Below are positions 16,051 through 23,818 of a DNA stretch of 37,082 bases, piece after piece; the first letter of the stretch is position 1; every line of letters begins with the position of its first letter. The notes below the pieces were generated by a model. That model was given only the letters and a program-made list of their open reading frames with translations, ran no database searches and was not told the origin of the DNA. This DNA is from CAZOEL01 sp964578835 (lineage in GTDB: Bacteria > Desulfobacterota > Syntrophobacteria > Syntrophobacterales > Syntrophobacteraceae), in assembly GCA_964578835.1 (NCBI GenBank), contig CAZOEL010000071.1:1-37082 (forward strand), read 5' to 3'. Both the position numbers and the translations under genes were made by a program.

Positions 16051-16472
16051 AGATTCGAGCGCAATCCTCCCATAAAAGCTCGGAGCATGGTTTTACGCTT
16101 CTCGAAGTAATGGTCGCCCTGATCGTTGGAACACTCGTGGTGGGTGGTGTTATGGGGCTTATCTCGTCTTCTTTGCAGTATACTCAGCGCCTCAAGGAAA
16201 AGAGCCAAATCCAGCCGCTCCTGGAGGCCGCCGCTCAGGAGATTATTGCGAACCCTGAAAAGGTCCTGGAAGGAAGCCTTCAAATGGCGGCCTTTCCTAA
16301 TTCGCCGCCCGTTCAAGTCTTTTCGAGAGAAGAGACGGGCGCTGATGGCGGGTTCGGAGAGAGACAAGCAGCCGGCCCTCTTTATCGTGTGATGCTCAAC
16401 TGCATGGGACAGGCGCTGGAATTCAGCGTAATAATACCCCAGTCAACGCTCGAGGATCGGGGACTTCGATGA
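16047..16472 (+). CDS. gspI: Minor pseudopilin GspI-like
   Basis: A 141-residue prepilin-like protein with the class III leader HGFTLLEVMVALIVGTLVVGG, giving cleavage after Gly15 and Glu at mature position 5. The form FTLLEVMVAL is characteristic of GspI, which with GspJ and GspK makes the tip of the pseudopilus. The globular part is short and without further recognisable motif (KEKSQIQPLLEAAAQEIIA). It overlaps both neighbours by the ATGA arrangement, at 16047-16050 and 16469-16472, which implies translational coupling in the order H-I-J. Confidence 0.8.
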   Translation: MKIRAQSSHKSSEHGFTLLEVMVALIVGTLVVGGVMGLISSSLQYTQRLKEKSQIQPLLEAAAQEIIANPEKVLEGSLQMAAFPNSPPVQVFSREETGADGGFGERQAAGPLYRVMLNCMGQALEFSVIIPQSTLEDRGLR

Positions 16473-17179
16473 GGCTGAATATCATGAGCTCGGTCATGTG
16501 GAAAAACAAGCTCCTGGGATCATCGGGGTTTACGCTCCTGGAGCTGGTTCTGGCCACCTTGATCTCGGCCTTGGTGCTGGCTATTTTCTCTGTATCGATC
16601 GGCTTTGCGCTACGTGTTTGGGAGCGTCAGCAGCAGCAGAAGCCGAGCGATATGCCTGCTCTGATCGATCTTTTGAAATGGCAGATGGCTTGCTTCGATC
16701 CAGCGCCTATCCGATTTGAAGGCGAAACCAGGCCTCTTTTTCAAGGAAATCAACATTCTCTGGCAATTGCGACGGACCACTCGGTCAAGGCCATTTCCAG
16801 AGGAGCGCCGGTGGTCGCGAGATATGTTTATTCGGAAAAGGATAAAAAGCTTTATTATGCTGAGATGCCTTTCGATCCCTACCATCCGGACAGGATTGTC
16901 GAGTTCCTGGAGATGAAGCCTTCCGATGATGAAAAATCCTGGCCCCGTTTTTACCCGACTGATGCTGAGCAATTCTCCCTGAGCTATGGAGGCGAAGACG
17001 ACAACGGCTTCGAAGAGGCATGGCAGGATGAGGAAGAGCCGCCTATGCTCGTTATGGTTAAATGGAGCCCCATGAGCGATGCTCCGGTTTTTGTCGATCT
17101 GATCATCCCAAACTTCTTCTTTCCGAGGGAGGAGGCGGAGGAAGACGCAAGCCCGCTTCAGAGGAGACCTGGAAGATGA
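16469..17179 (+). CDS. gspJ: Minor pseudopilin GspJ-like
   Basis: A 236-residue prepilin-like protein. The leader is longer than in the other pseudopilins here (about 20 residues, ending GSSGFTLLELVLATLISALVLA), with cleavage predicted after the Gly. The size, the FTLLELVLA form and the place between gspI and gspK fit GspJ, which forms the pseudopilus tip with GspI and GspK. The C-terminal third is strongly acidic (GGEDDNGFEEAWQDEEEPP) and the end is charged (REEAEEDASPLQRRPGR), which is unusual. It overlaps gspK by four bases (ATGA, 17176-17179). The start ATG could also be the Met six codons in (16484). Confidence 0.8.
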   Translation: MRLNIMSSVMWKNKLLGSSGFTLLELVLATLISALVLAIFSVSIGFALRVWERQQQQKPSDMPALIDLLKWQMACFDPAPIRFEGETRPLFQGNQHSLAIATDHSVKAISRGAPVVARYVYSEKDKKLYYAEMPFDPYHPDRIVEFLEMKPSDDEKSWPRFYPTDAEQFSLSYGGEDDNGFEEAWQDEEEPPMLVMVKWSPMSDAPVFVDLIIPNFFFPREEAEEDASPLQRRPGR

Positions 17180-18093
17180 TGAGGCGAGAAGAGGGAGTAG
17201 TGATTGTTGCGGTCCTCTGGATTTGCGCCTTGATTATGTGGTTTGCGCTTCAAATCGCAGCGGAAACTCGGATGCTTGGAGAAGAGCAGGTGCATTTGCT
17301 GAGGAAATCTCAGGCCTTGCATCTTGCTATAGGCGGCTGTTACGAAGCGCTTGGCCGTATGGGGCAACCTCTGGGCACGGGGATTGACGAGCCGCAGGAC
17401 GGCAGCTGGCAGCCGAATGGGGAGCCGCACCTTGTTGATTATGAAACGGGTCGGGCAATCGTGATCATCGAATCCGAGAACCGCAAAGTAAATGTAAACA
17501 TCGCTCAGCACGACCCGCTTAAAGCTGCCTTGGAAAGATCCGGTCTGGACTCCGATTTTGCAGAAGGGCTCGCCGATATGATTGCAGATTTTATAGACCC
17601 GGACGATATCCCCAGGCTCCACGGCGCCGAAAAGGAGTATTATGAAGAATCGGGCAGACGCTATATTCCATTCAATGGGGCTCTCACGAGCCTGGACCAG
17701 TTGCTTCTTTTGCCGGGAATATCGCCTCAGTTGTTCTATGGATATGGGCAGCCCTCGGAAGAGCTGGAAAATCCGGACGCCGTTCCAATAGATCCAGCGA
17801 TACCCGGCAAGAATTCTCTGTTTCGGCTCCTTACGGTTTATGGCGAAAATCAAGCTCTTCCAGAGGAGGATGAAATCGCCGGCGAATTTGAGCGGTCTAA
17901 CAGATTCAGGCGACGCGATACGCTCGACCGGCTCGGGGAGCCGATTATTACCTGGGAAAGCGGCGGAATCTATCGGGTCCTTTCCTGCGGGCGAGCGGCG
18001 CACGGCGCATCGCCGGTGGTCGTGTGGCTTACCTTTCGTTACGAGCCTGAATCCGATCCGCCTTACGTGGTCTTATATAGAAAAATACTGTGA
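17176..18093 (+). CDS. gspK: Pseudopilus tip protein GspK
   Basis: A 305-residue GspK, the large tip pseudopilin. It begins MMRREEGVVIVAVLWICALIMWFAL, the GspK-type leader in which the residue at mature position 5 is hydrophobic instead of Glu, as in known GspK proteins. The alpha domain is recognisable: ESENRKVNVNIA, then LADMIADFIDPDD, the SAM-like helices, SLDQLLLLPGISPQLFYG and FRLLTVYGE. The start at 17176 gives a four-base overlap with gspJ; a longer frame from 17062 would run through the gspJ end and put the leader at residue 40, which is unlikely. A gap of 33 bases leads to gspL. Confidence 0.9.
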   Translation: MMRREEGVVIVAVLWICALIMWFALQIAAETRMLGEEQVHLLRKSQALHLAIGGCYEALGRMGQPLGTGIDEPQDGSWQPNGEPHLVDYETGRAIVIIESENRKVNVNIAQHDPLKAALERSGLDSDFAEGLADMIADFIDPDDIPRLHGAEKEYYEESGRRYIPFNGALTSLDQLLLLPGISPQLFYGYGQPSEELENPDAVPIDPAIPGKNSLFRLLTVYGENQALPEEDEIAGEFERSNRFRRRDTLDRLGEPIITWESGGIYRVLSCGRAAHGASPVVVWLTFRYEPESDPPYVVLYRKIL

Positions 18094-18126
18094 CATGGAA
18101 AAATACCAACCGAGAGGAATGAAAGG

Positions 18127-19728
18127 ATGCTGAAGAATATTATCAGGCATCGCGCCAAGCACGCCTTGGCAATATACGTTGAGCCGGGCCGCGTGGAGGC
18201 GGTTCTGGCCCACAGAAAATGGAGAAAGTGGCGGGTTGAGGCGCCGGAGCATTTTGCCATCCCGGAGGGCGAGAATGTCTACGACTTCCTTCATCATGAT
18301 CTCCTTCAACGCTCCTATTTCAGGTCTCGAGGCAAAGGAACGGCTTTGATTCTGTTTTTGCCTCTCAGCTACTATCTTTTCAACCGGGAGCTCTACCCGG
18401 CGATCTTCGGAGAACAGCTTGACGAAGCGCTGGCTTTTGATTGGCAGGAGAATGTATTCTACGAGCATGAGCGAACTTTCAACTTTATCGGGCCTGCCGT
18501 TCCTGTGAACAGCAATTTATCGGTTCCCGTTTTTACGCTTCAAAGGGAGATTTACGATAAGTTTGAACAGGCGCTGGGGGCCGAGTCGTTTCAAAGCTTT
18601 GTCATTCTTCCGAGCGCTCTCATGTATGAGCCGTTTCTATCGCCGTACCCTCCTCAGGAGGAAGATGCGTCAACCGTTGAATTTCTGGGGCGCGTAATTG
18701 ATCCGCTTCACTTGGAAATCCACCGTTTCTACAAGGGCGCGCTTCTCGATTCGGTGCTCATAGGCAGAAACCAGGTGGGCTATAACCTCTTTCGAGAGAG
18801 TCTGCTGTGTTTTGGCGAAGAGGACGGATCGTCCGCCGCTATCAACCTTATTTGCTCTCAGACCGAATGCGAGTGGAGGAGAGATGATGGGTGGGTGGAA
18901 GATAACTTTCTGGTGCAAAGCCGCCCTCTCCCCGATTTGCTGATCTCCCATTGGCTCAAGGCGCTCCTTGCGAAGGACGAGGTAAAGACCTTCACCGAAC
19001 CTTTGCTTTTGAAGCCTTGGCAGGTGCCGAAAGTCGCCTATCTGATTCTGACAATCTTTGCGCTCTATTCCGCGTTTGCCTGGAGCCAGGTGCGCGGCTA
19101 CGATCAACTTATGGAGCAGTACCAGAGGCTCAAGAAGCAAACGGCAAATCTCGAGACGCAGTGGAAGCCCATAGAGCAACTGCAAACGAGAATCGCCAAA
19201 TTCCAGGAGGATCAAAAGACTCTCTCGCAGTTCAGCCTCGAGGGCTATCCTCTCTTTGAGATCCTTACTTTGCTCACGCAGATTACGCCCGACGATACCT
19301 GGCTCAACTACTTTTCCATCAGAAAAGGACAGGTGATTCTCCGTGGAGAGAGCAAATCCGCCATCAAGTATCTTCCCGAGCTTTCCAAGGTGGAAGGCTT
19401 TGCGGATGTGAAATTCGCCTCTCCCGTAACGCGCAATCCCGCTTCGGATCAGGAGCGCTTCAATGTGCAGCTCCAGTATGATCCCGAAAAGTTCAAGAAG
19501 ACGATAAGCGCGATGGCTTTGGACAAGGAGGAGGAAAAGGCTCCTACGGATATGCCTGAGGATGTTGCGCTTCCTCCCGCGGAAGCGCCTGCAGGGAATG
19601 TCGCCGAAAAGCCAGTTGAGCCTGCGCCTGTCGGACCCGAAGAATCGGAAGTAGCCGAAGAGCCGGAAGACTCCGAAGATGATGAAGAGTCTGAAGATGA
19701 CGAAGAGTCTGAAGAAGAAGAGAGGTGA
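18127..19728 (+). CDS. gspL: Type II secretion assembly protein GspL (PilM-N-like) with acidic tail
   Basis: A 533-residue bitopic protein linking GspE to the platform. Residues 1-300 are an actin-like cytoplasmic domain of the GspL/PilM type (HALAIYVEPGRVEAVLA). One membrane helix follows at about residues 304-322 (VAYLILTIFALYSAFAW), then a coiled coil (MEQYQRLKKQTANLETQWK) and a PilN/GspL ferredoxin-like periplasmic domain (TPDDTWLNYFSI...VILRGES). Residues about 460-533 are a Pro/Glu/Asp-rich tail with tandem SEDDEE repeats, not part of usual GspL. AAAGG precedes the ATG; an ATG at 18119 is out of frame. gspM follows after 7 bases. Confidence 0.85.
   Translation: MLKNIIRHRAKHALAIYVEPGRVEAVLAHRKWRKWRVEAPEHFAIPEGENVYDFLHHDLLQRSYFRSRGKGTALILFLPLSYYLFNRELYPAIFGEQLDEALAFDWQENVFYEHERTFNFIGPAVPVNSNLSVPVFTLQREIYDKFEQALGAESFQSFVILPSALMYEPFLSPYPPQEEDASTVEFLGRVIDPLHLEIHRFYKGALLDSVLIGRNQVGYNLFRESLLCFGEEDGSSAAINLICSQTECEWRRDDGWVEDNFLVQSRPLPDLLISHWLKALLAKDEVKTFTEPLLLKPWQVPKVAYLILTIFALYSAFAWSQVRGYDQLMEQYQRLKKQTANLETQWKPIEQLQTRIAKFQEDQKTLSQFSLEGYPLFEILTLLTQITPDDTWLNYFSIRKGQVILRGESKSAIKYLPELSKVEGFADVKFASPVTRNPASDQERFNVQLQYDPEKFKKTISAMALDKEEEKAPTDMPEDVALPPAEAPAGNVAEKPVEPAPVGPEESEVAEEPEDSEDDEESEDDEESEEEER
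19672..19722 (+). repeat. 18-bp tandem repeat coding for an acidic SEDDEE tail in GspL
   Basis: Two 18-base units (19672-19689 and 19690-19707) differ at two third-codon positions and are followed by a shorter third unit (19708-19722). They code for SEDDEE, SEDDEE and SEEEE at the GspL C-terminus, on the periplasmic side. Confidence 0.8.
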
Positions 19729-19735
19729 TTAGCTT

Positions 19736-20317
19736 ATGAACCGCCCTCAAATATCCGTGGCCGATCTGAAGAAGAATCGGATCTCAATCATGCTGGTCGG
19801 TCTGGCTTTACTGGCTGTTTTAGCTTTCCACACCTTTTGGATGGGGCCCGTATTGATCCAAACGGAAGAATTGAAGACCAAGGTCGATCAGCAAAACGAG
19901 CTTGTGGTCAAATATCAGGAGAAGCTTAAGCAGGCGCAAAGCATTAAAGAGAATTTGGCCAAACAGGAGGCAGACCTTAAGGAGCTCCAGAAAAGTCTGT
20001 TTAAAGGTAATGACCCATATCAACTGGCGGCCTCTTTGAGCGAGCAGCTTTCGGCAAAAGAGGGTCAGAAGCTTGAAATCAAGACTTACCAGGTCCTGGC
20101 GAGTAAAGAGTACGGCCTATACCAGGAAGTGCATTTGAGGTTCAACTTCATGACCAACATCGAAGGGTTTCACTATTTTCTGGAGCGAGTCGAGAATTTT
20201 CGCACGTCTATTCTCGTCCAGGAAATCAATGTTCAAAAGATACAAAGAAAAGGTGGGCCGGATCTGGTGATCAACGTTATTCTTGCGGCCTTAATGGAAA
20301 AAAAAGAAAAATCTTAA
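19736..20317 (+). CDS. gspM: Type II secretion system protein GspM (PilO-like)
   Basis: A 193-residue bitopic inner-membrane protein, the partner of GspL. It has a short cytoplasmic start, one membrane helix at about residues 18-38 (ISIMLVGLALLAVLAFHTFW), a coiled coil from about 45 to 90 (LKTKVDQQNELVVKYQEKLKQ), and a ferredoxin-like periplasmic domain of the GspM/PilO kind (VHLRFNFMTNIEGFHYFLERVENF). The ribosome site GAGGTGA overlaps the gspL stop, so the two are coupled. A 275-base gap before gspD holds no gene I can support. Confidence 0.85.
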   Translation: MNRPQISVADLKKNRISIMLVGLALLAVLAFHTFWMGPVLIQTEELKTKVDQQNELVVKYQEKLKQAQSIKENLAKQEADLKELQKSLFKGNDPYQLAASLSEQLSAKEGQKLEIKTYQVLASKEYGLYQEVHLRFNFMTNIEGFHYFLERVENFRTSILVQEINVQKIQRKGGPDLVINVILAALMEKKEKS

Positions 20318-20592
20318 AAACGGCGGGATTTTGGTTTACACTGGCCAGCCTGATGAAGGTCTTTCCCGGATGGCTCTCAGCGCAGGCGGGAGAGAAGATG
20401 GGTTGCGGATGCCGGCATAGTATGGGAATGCTTTTGCTCACATTTTTAGCCAGTGACGGAGGGATTTCATGCTGAGCTTACCTTTTGGCGATCGACTGTC
20501 GTTCTAATCAACCACCTTTATGTCGTTCATCATTCACCTTTTCGATGACCTAAAATGCCGAATCGGCACAGGCGGATGAAAGAGATAACCTT

Positions 20593-23025
20593 ATGAAGTT
20601 ACGGCAGGCTATCCTGTTTTTTGCGCTGGTTGCCGCCCTTGGGGCATGTGCGAGCCCTTCGACGGTGGCCGTAAAAAGGCAAATCGTTCCCCCTTTTTCC
20701 AGTGCGCCGGCAGAGGAGGCGCTACTTGATGCGTCTAAGCAAGAGCTTTCAGTGGATATCACTCCCCCCAAACGAGAGGCCGATAGAACTGCGCTCAAGG
20801 ATCTGCCTAATATCATAGGTAAATCTGCGACAGGGCTAATCTCCCCACCCCATGGCGGCAGACCTGACAGAGAGGTCTTGCCTGATAAGGACAGGCAAAG
20901 GATCGTCCTTAACTTCGAGAAAGCAGATGTCGCGGAAGTTTCAAATCAGATTTTCGGAGATTACCTGAAGCTCAATTATGTCCTCGATCCTACGCTGCAG
21001 GGGCGGATCAGCGTCTATCTCGAAGGTGAGTTCACCAAAGAAGAACTTCTGCAAATGGTGACGAAAATATATGCTGCGAATAGCATCTCCATCGTACCGA
21101 GATCCGGGCTTTACTACATTCAGCCCATTCAGAAGAGCTCGAGCAGCAGTCTTCCCATCGCCAGTTCCTTCATACTGCGAGAGGAGGGCGCCGTAAAGCC
21201 CGTCATCATCCTGTACCGACTGCGTTACATGGACGCCAAACAGGCGATAAACACCGTCAAGTTCTTCCTGACTCCCGGCAGGCCAATCGCTTCCGACAAT
21301 ACCTCCAACACCCTGATCTTTGTCGAGGATTCCGATAACGCTCGGGCTATCCTCGAAGTTCTGAAGGCTCTTGATGTGAATGTCCTTCAGGAAGTCAGCA
21401 TGGAAATCGTTCAACTCCAGTCCATCTCGCCTCAGGATGCGGTGCAAAGCATGGAAGCGCTGATGGGCAAATTGGATATCTTCAAAGAAAGCGCCTTGAA
21501 AACCAATTTGGCTTATATCCCTCTGCAGAACTTCGGAGGCGTGCTGATACTGGCGCAAAACCCGGAAATGCTCAAGACGGCGAAGCAATGGCTCAAAGCC
21601 TTTGACATCCAGGGTGAAGGGGTCGGCGAGCAGATCCATGTGTATTTCATTCAGAATGGCTTAGCTCTCGAGATTGGCGATATTCTCAATTCGATCTTTG
21701 GGCTCGGCGGAGGCGGAGGCGGCAGGAGACCCGAACAACAGATTGTAGGAGCTACCGGCGCCAGAGGGTATACCGGTTTTGGCCGTGGCTTCGGAACGAG
21801 TAGCGGCAGCGGTCTAAGCGGCTCTTCGAGCGGTTTTGGCAGTCGAAGCTCCTCGAGCGGTCTTGGAAGCTCGAGCTCTGGCGGGATGGGCAGTTCGAGC
21901 GGCTTCGGGAGCAGTTCGAACCGCGCCTTCGGAGCCGGTTCCACGGGAAGGACCGGGACCACCGCATCGACAACAGGCGCTACCGGAGGGATATCGGGCG
22001 GTTTCGGGACTGGTCGCGCCGGCGCGGGCGGCTTGGGCGGAGCCGGCCAGGCGGGCGGCATAGGCAACGTCTTGAGCGGCGAGGTCATCATCATTCCTGA
22101 TGAGACCAATAACGCCCTCGTGATCAGGGCCAATGCGTCTGACTATGCAAAGATCAAACAGACGATCGAAACATTGGATATTCTTCCGAGAGCCGTCCTT
22201 ATTGAAGTCATGATCGCCGAGGTCACGCTCAATAAGAATCTTCAGTATGGAGTCGAATGGTTTTTCAGGGACTCCAATTTCCAGGCTGCCTTGAATGCCG
22301 GCACCACGATTGCTGCGAGGACCTCGACTGATGACAGCGGCAACGACGACTCGACCGTCATCGATTTCACGAATTTGAATCGGTTTGTCACGACCGGAGG
22401 CCTTTCTCTCTTTTCCGGGAACATCGGGAATTTTAAGGCCTTTGTGACCTTCCTGGGCACCAAGACAGATGTCAACGTCCTATCCACTCCGACCCTTTTG
22501 GCCACGGACAACAAGGAAGCCTCCATAACCGTTGGCGGTCGCGAGCCGATCCAGACGGGACAGGCCCTTACCTCTGCGGGCGACAACATCATCAACTCGA
22601 TTCAATATGAAGAGACGGGCATCATCCTCAACGTGATCCCACACATCAACGCCGGCGGTCTCGTACGGCTCGAAGTAGAGCAGACCATTCGCAATGTATC
22701 GAGTAGTCAGGCCGTAGTAACGACTTCACCGAGGTTTGATGAGCGCAATATCAGAACGACGCTTCTTGCCCAAAACGGCAGTACGGTCGTCATTGGAGGA
22801 ATAATTCAGGAAAGATCGACCAAGGGCAAAACCGGCATACCATTCCTGCAGGACATGCCGATCATTCATCCTCTCTTTTCCACTTCGGGTAAGAATCGAG
22901 AAAGGACGGAGCTTATCATCGCCATCACTCCCCATGTCGTCGATCACAGGGAGACCGCCCCGACGCGCGAATTCCTGCAGAAGCTGCAAAAGCTCAAGTA
23001 CAGCGTCGAGAGGCACAATCCCTAG
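20593..23025 (+). CDS. gspD: Type II secretion secretin GspD, lipoprotein form with Gly/Ser-rich insertion
   Basis: The outer-membrane channel of the secretion system. The 810 residues begin with a lipoprotein signal ending in LGAC (Cys19), so the protein is probably lipidated and may reach the outer membrane without a pilotin. Residues about 100-175 form the N0 domain (IVLNFEKADVAEVSNQIFGDYLKLNYVL in outline), followed by N1 and N2 near 195-340 and N3 near 345-515. N3 is split by a long low-complexity Gly/Ser/Thr/Ala insert (about 370-496). The secretin core follows (AVLIEVMIAEVTLNKNLQYG, VNVLSTPTLLATDNKEASI, VPFLQD-like GIPFLQDMPIIHPLF, ELIIAITPHVV). The N3 insert is much longer than usual. 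The ribosome site is weak. Confidence 0.93.
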   Translation: MKLRQAILFFALVAALGACASPSTVAVKRQIVPPFSSAPAEEALLDASKQELSVDITPPKREADRTALKDLPNIIGKSATGLISPPHGGRPDREVLPDKDRQRIVLNFEKADVAEVSNQIFGDYLKLNYVLDPTLQGRISVYLEGEFTKEELLQMVTKIYAANSISIVPRSGLYYIQPIQKSSSSSLPIASSFILREEGAVKPVIILYRLRYMDAKQAINTVKFFLTPGRPIASDNTSNTLIFVEDSDNARAILEVLKALDVNVLQEVSMEIVQLQSISPQDAVQSMEALMGKLDIFKESALKTNLAYIPLQNFGGVLILAQNPEMLKTAKQWLKAFDIQGEGVGEQIHVYFIQNGLALEIGDILNSIFGLGGGGGGRRPEQQIVGATGARGYTGFGRGFGTSSGSGLSGSSSGFGSRSSSSGLGSSSSGGMGSSSGFGSSSNRAFGAGSTGRTGTTASTTGATGGISGGFGTGRAGAGGLGGAGQAGGIGNVLSGEVIIIPDETNNALVIRANASDYAKIKQTIETLDILPRAVLIEVMIAEVTLNKNLQYGVEWFFRDSNFQAALNAGTTIAARTSTDDSGNDDSTVIDFTNLNRFVTTGGLSLFSGNIGNFKAFVTFLGTKTDVNVLSTPTLLATDNKEASITVGGREPIQTGQALTSAGDNIINSIQYEETGIILNVIPHINAGGLVRLEVEQTIRNVSSSQAVVTTSPRFDERNIRTTLLAQNGSTVVIGGIIQERSTKGKTGIPFLQDMPIIHPLFSTSGKNRERTELIIAITPHVVDHRETAPTREFLQKLQKLKYSVERHNP
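21701..22078 (+). repeat. Low-complexity Gly/Ser-rich coding stretch inside gspD
   Basis: About 126 codons dominated by Gly and Ser, with many GGxTTYGG-type and AGCTCGAGC repeats. The peptide pattern alternates SSSGFGS, SSSSGLGS and SSSSGGMGS blocks, then Gly/Ala/Thr. It interrupts the N3 domain of the secretin. Confidence 0.8.
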
Positions 23026-23038
23026 GAGAGTTGAAGTC

Positions 23039-23476
23039 CTACTTCATCGAATGCCAGTAGTAGAGGGAACTGCTCAGGGTGAGGCCCGAGCCTATCGCGC
23101 TGTAGATGATGGCCGTGACGATCCTGGGGACTGGAGAATGACGGAGCGCATAGCCCAAGAACATCATAAAAATAATGAGAAAGTAACTCCGCCACGCCTG
23201 GAAGGCGAAGAGGCACGCCGACTGAGGCAGCCGGGCGATGCGCTCCAAGTTCTTCATCACAAGCCTGGAGAACCCGTAGCGATAGATCAGGGTCCCCGAT
23301 CCAAATCCCAAAAGCACGCCCGTCAGACTCGTGGTCGCCTCGATTGAATAAAACCAATAGCAGGCCACGGAGCAAAGAGAAAGTCCGGTAACAAACCAAA
23401 CAAGACCCGCTAAAATCCTCAGCCAGCGTCGATCAACGGATGGGGTGCATTTCGCCCAGAAAAATGCGGTCCGCAT
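23039..23476 (-). CDS. Conserved small membrane protein of unknown function
   Basis: A 145-residue integral membrane protein with about four helices: WLRILAGLVWFVTGLSLCSVA, TGVLLGFGSGTLIY, YFLIIFMMFLGYALRHS and VTAIIYSAIGSGLTLSSSLYYW. Between the second and third lies a conserved-looking cytoplasmic loop (FSRLVMKNLERIARLP...CLFAFQAWRSY). I recognise the pattern as a conserved hypothetical family but know no function. The start at 23476 is chosen because AAGGA lies about seven bases upstream; a Met 12 codons earlier (23512) has no ribosome site. It converges on gspD, 13 bases from its stop, and diverges from the GH-GT fusion gene. Confidence 0.75.
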   Translation of the reverse strand: MRTAFFWAKCTPSVDRRWLRILAGLVWFVTGLSLCSVACYWFYSIEATTSLTGVLLGFGSGTLIYRYGFSRLVMKNLERIARLPQSACLFAFQAWRSYFLIIFMMFLGYALRHSPVPRIVTAIIYSAIGSGLTLSSSLYYWHSMK

Positions 23477-23617
23477 GAAGGAATCCTTTTTCCTTGATCT
23501 GCATCCAATCATTCTGCACTGCAGCGCGGTTCGTGACGCCTGCGCCGGCCTTCAACTGCTTTGCTCACTCCAATATAACCATATATTTCTCGCCTTGAAC
23601 ATTCCGGCTTTCGACAC

Positions 23618-23659
23618 TGCGCAATAATAGTAACCTAGTGCGCAAGAAACGTAACCGAA
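23618..23659. repeat. Two 21-bp imperfect direct repeats in the divergent region
   Basis: Copies at 23618-23638 and 23639-23659 share TGCGCA at the start and GTAACC from position 13, with 15 of the first 18 bases alike. A period of 21 bp is two helical turns, as expected for paired regulator sites. They lie between the divergent membrane-protein and GH-GT genes, 159 bases before the latter. No gene is seen in this 342-base gap. Confidence 0.55.
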
Positions 23660-23759
23660 TCATTCCGCTCTCCCCGGATATTTTTGTCGAGAACACTGTC
23701 ATTGTTGCGCTGAAGGGGTTGGCGCGCTATTTGCTTCGCTCGGCTCATGACGACTTAAT

Positions 23760-23789
23760 TTGATTATTACATTGGGTAAATGGCATAAA
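23760..23789 (+). promoter_or_regulatory. Possible promoter for the GH-GT fusion gene
   Basis: TTGATT (23760-23765), 18-base spacer, CATAAA (23784-23789), 29 bases before the start codon. Both hexamers are only fair matches. Confidence 0.25.
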
Positions 23790-23818
23790 TCATAACAGGT
23801 TCATCAGACGAGGCAATC

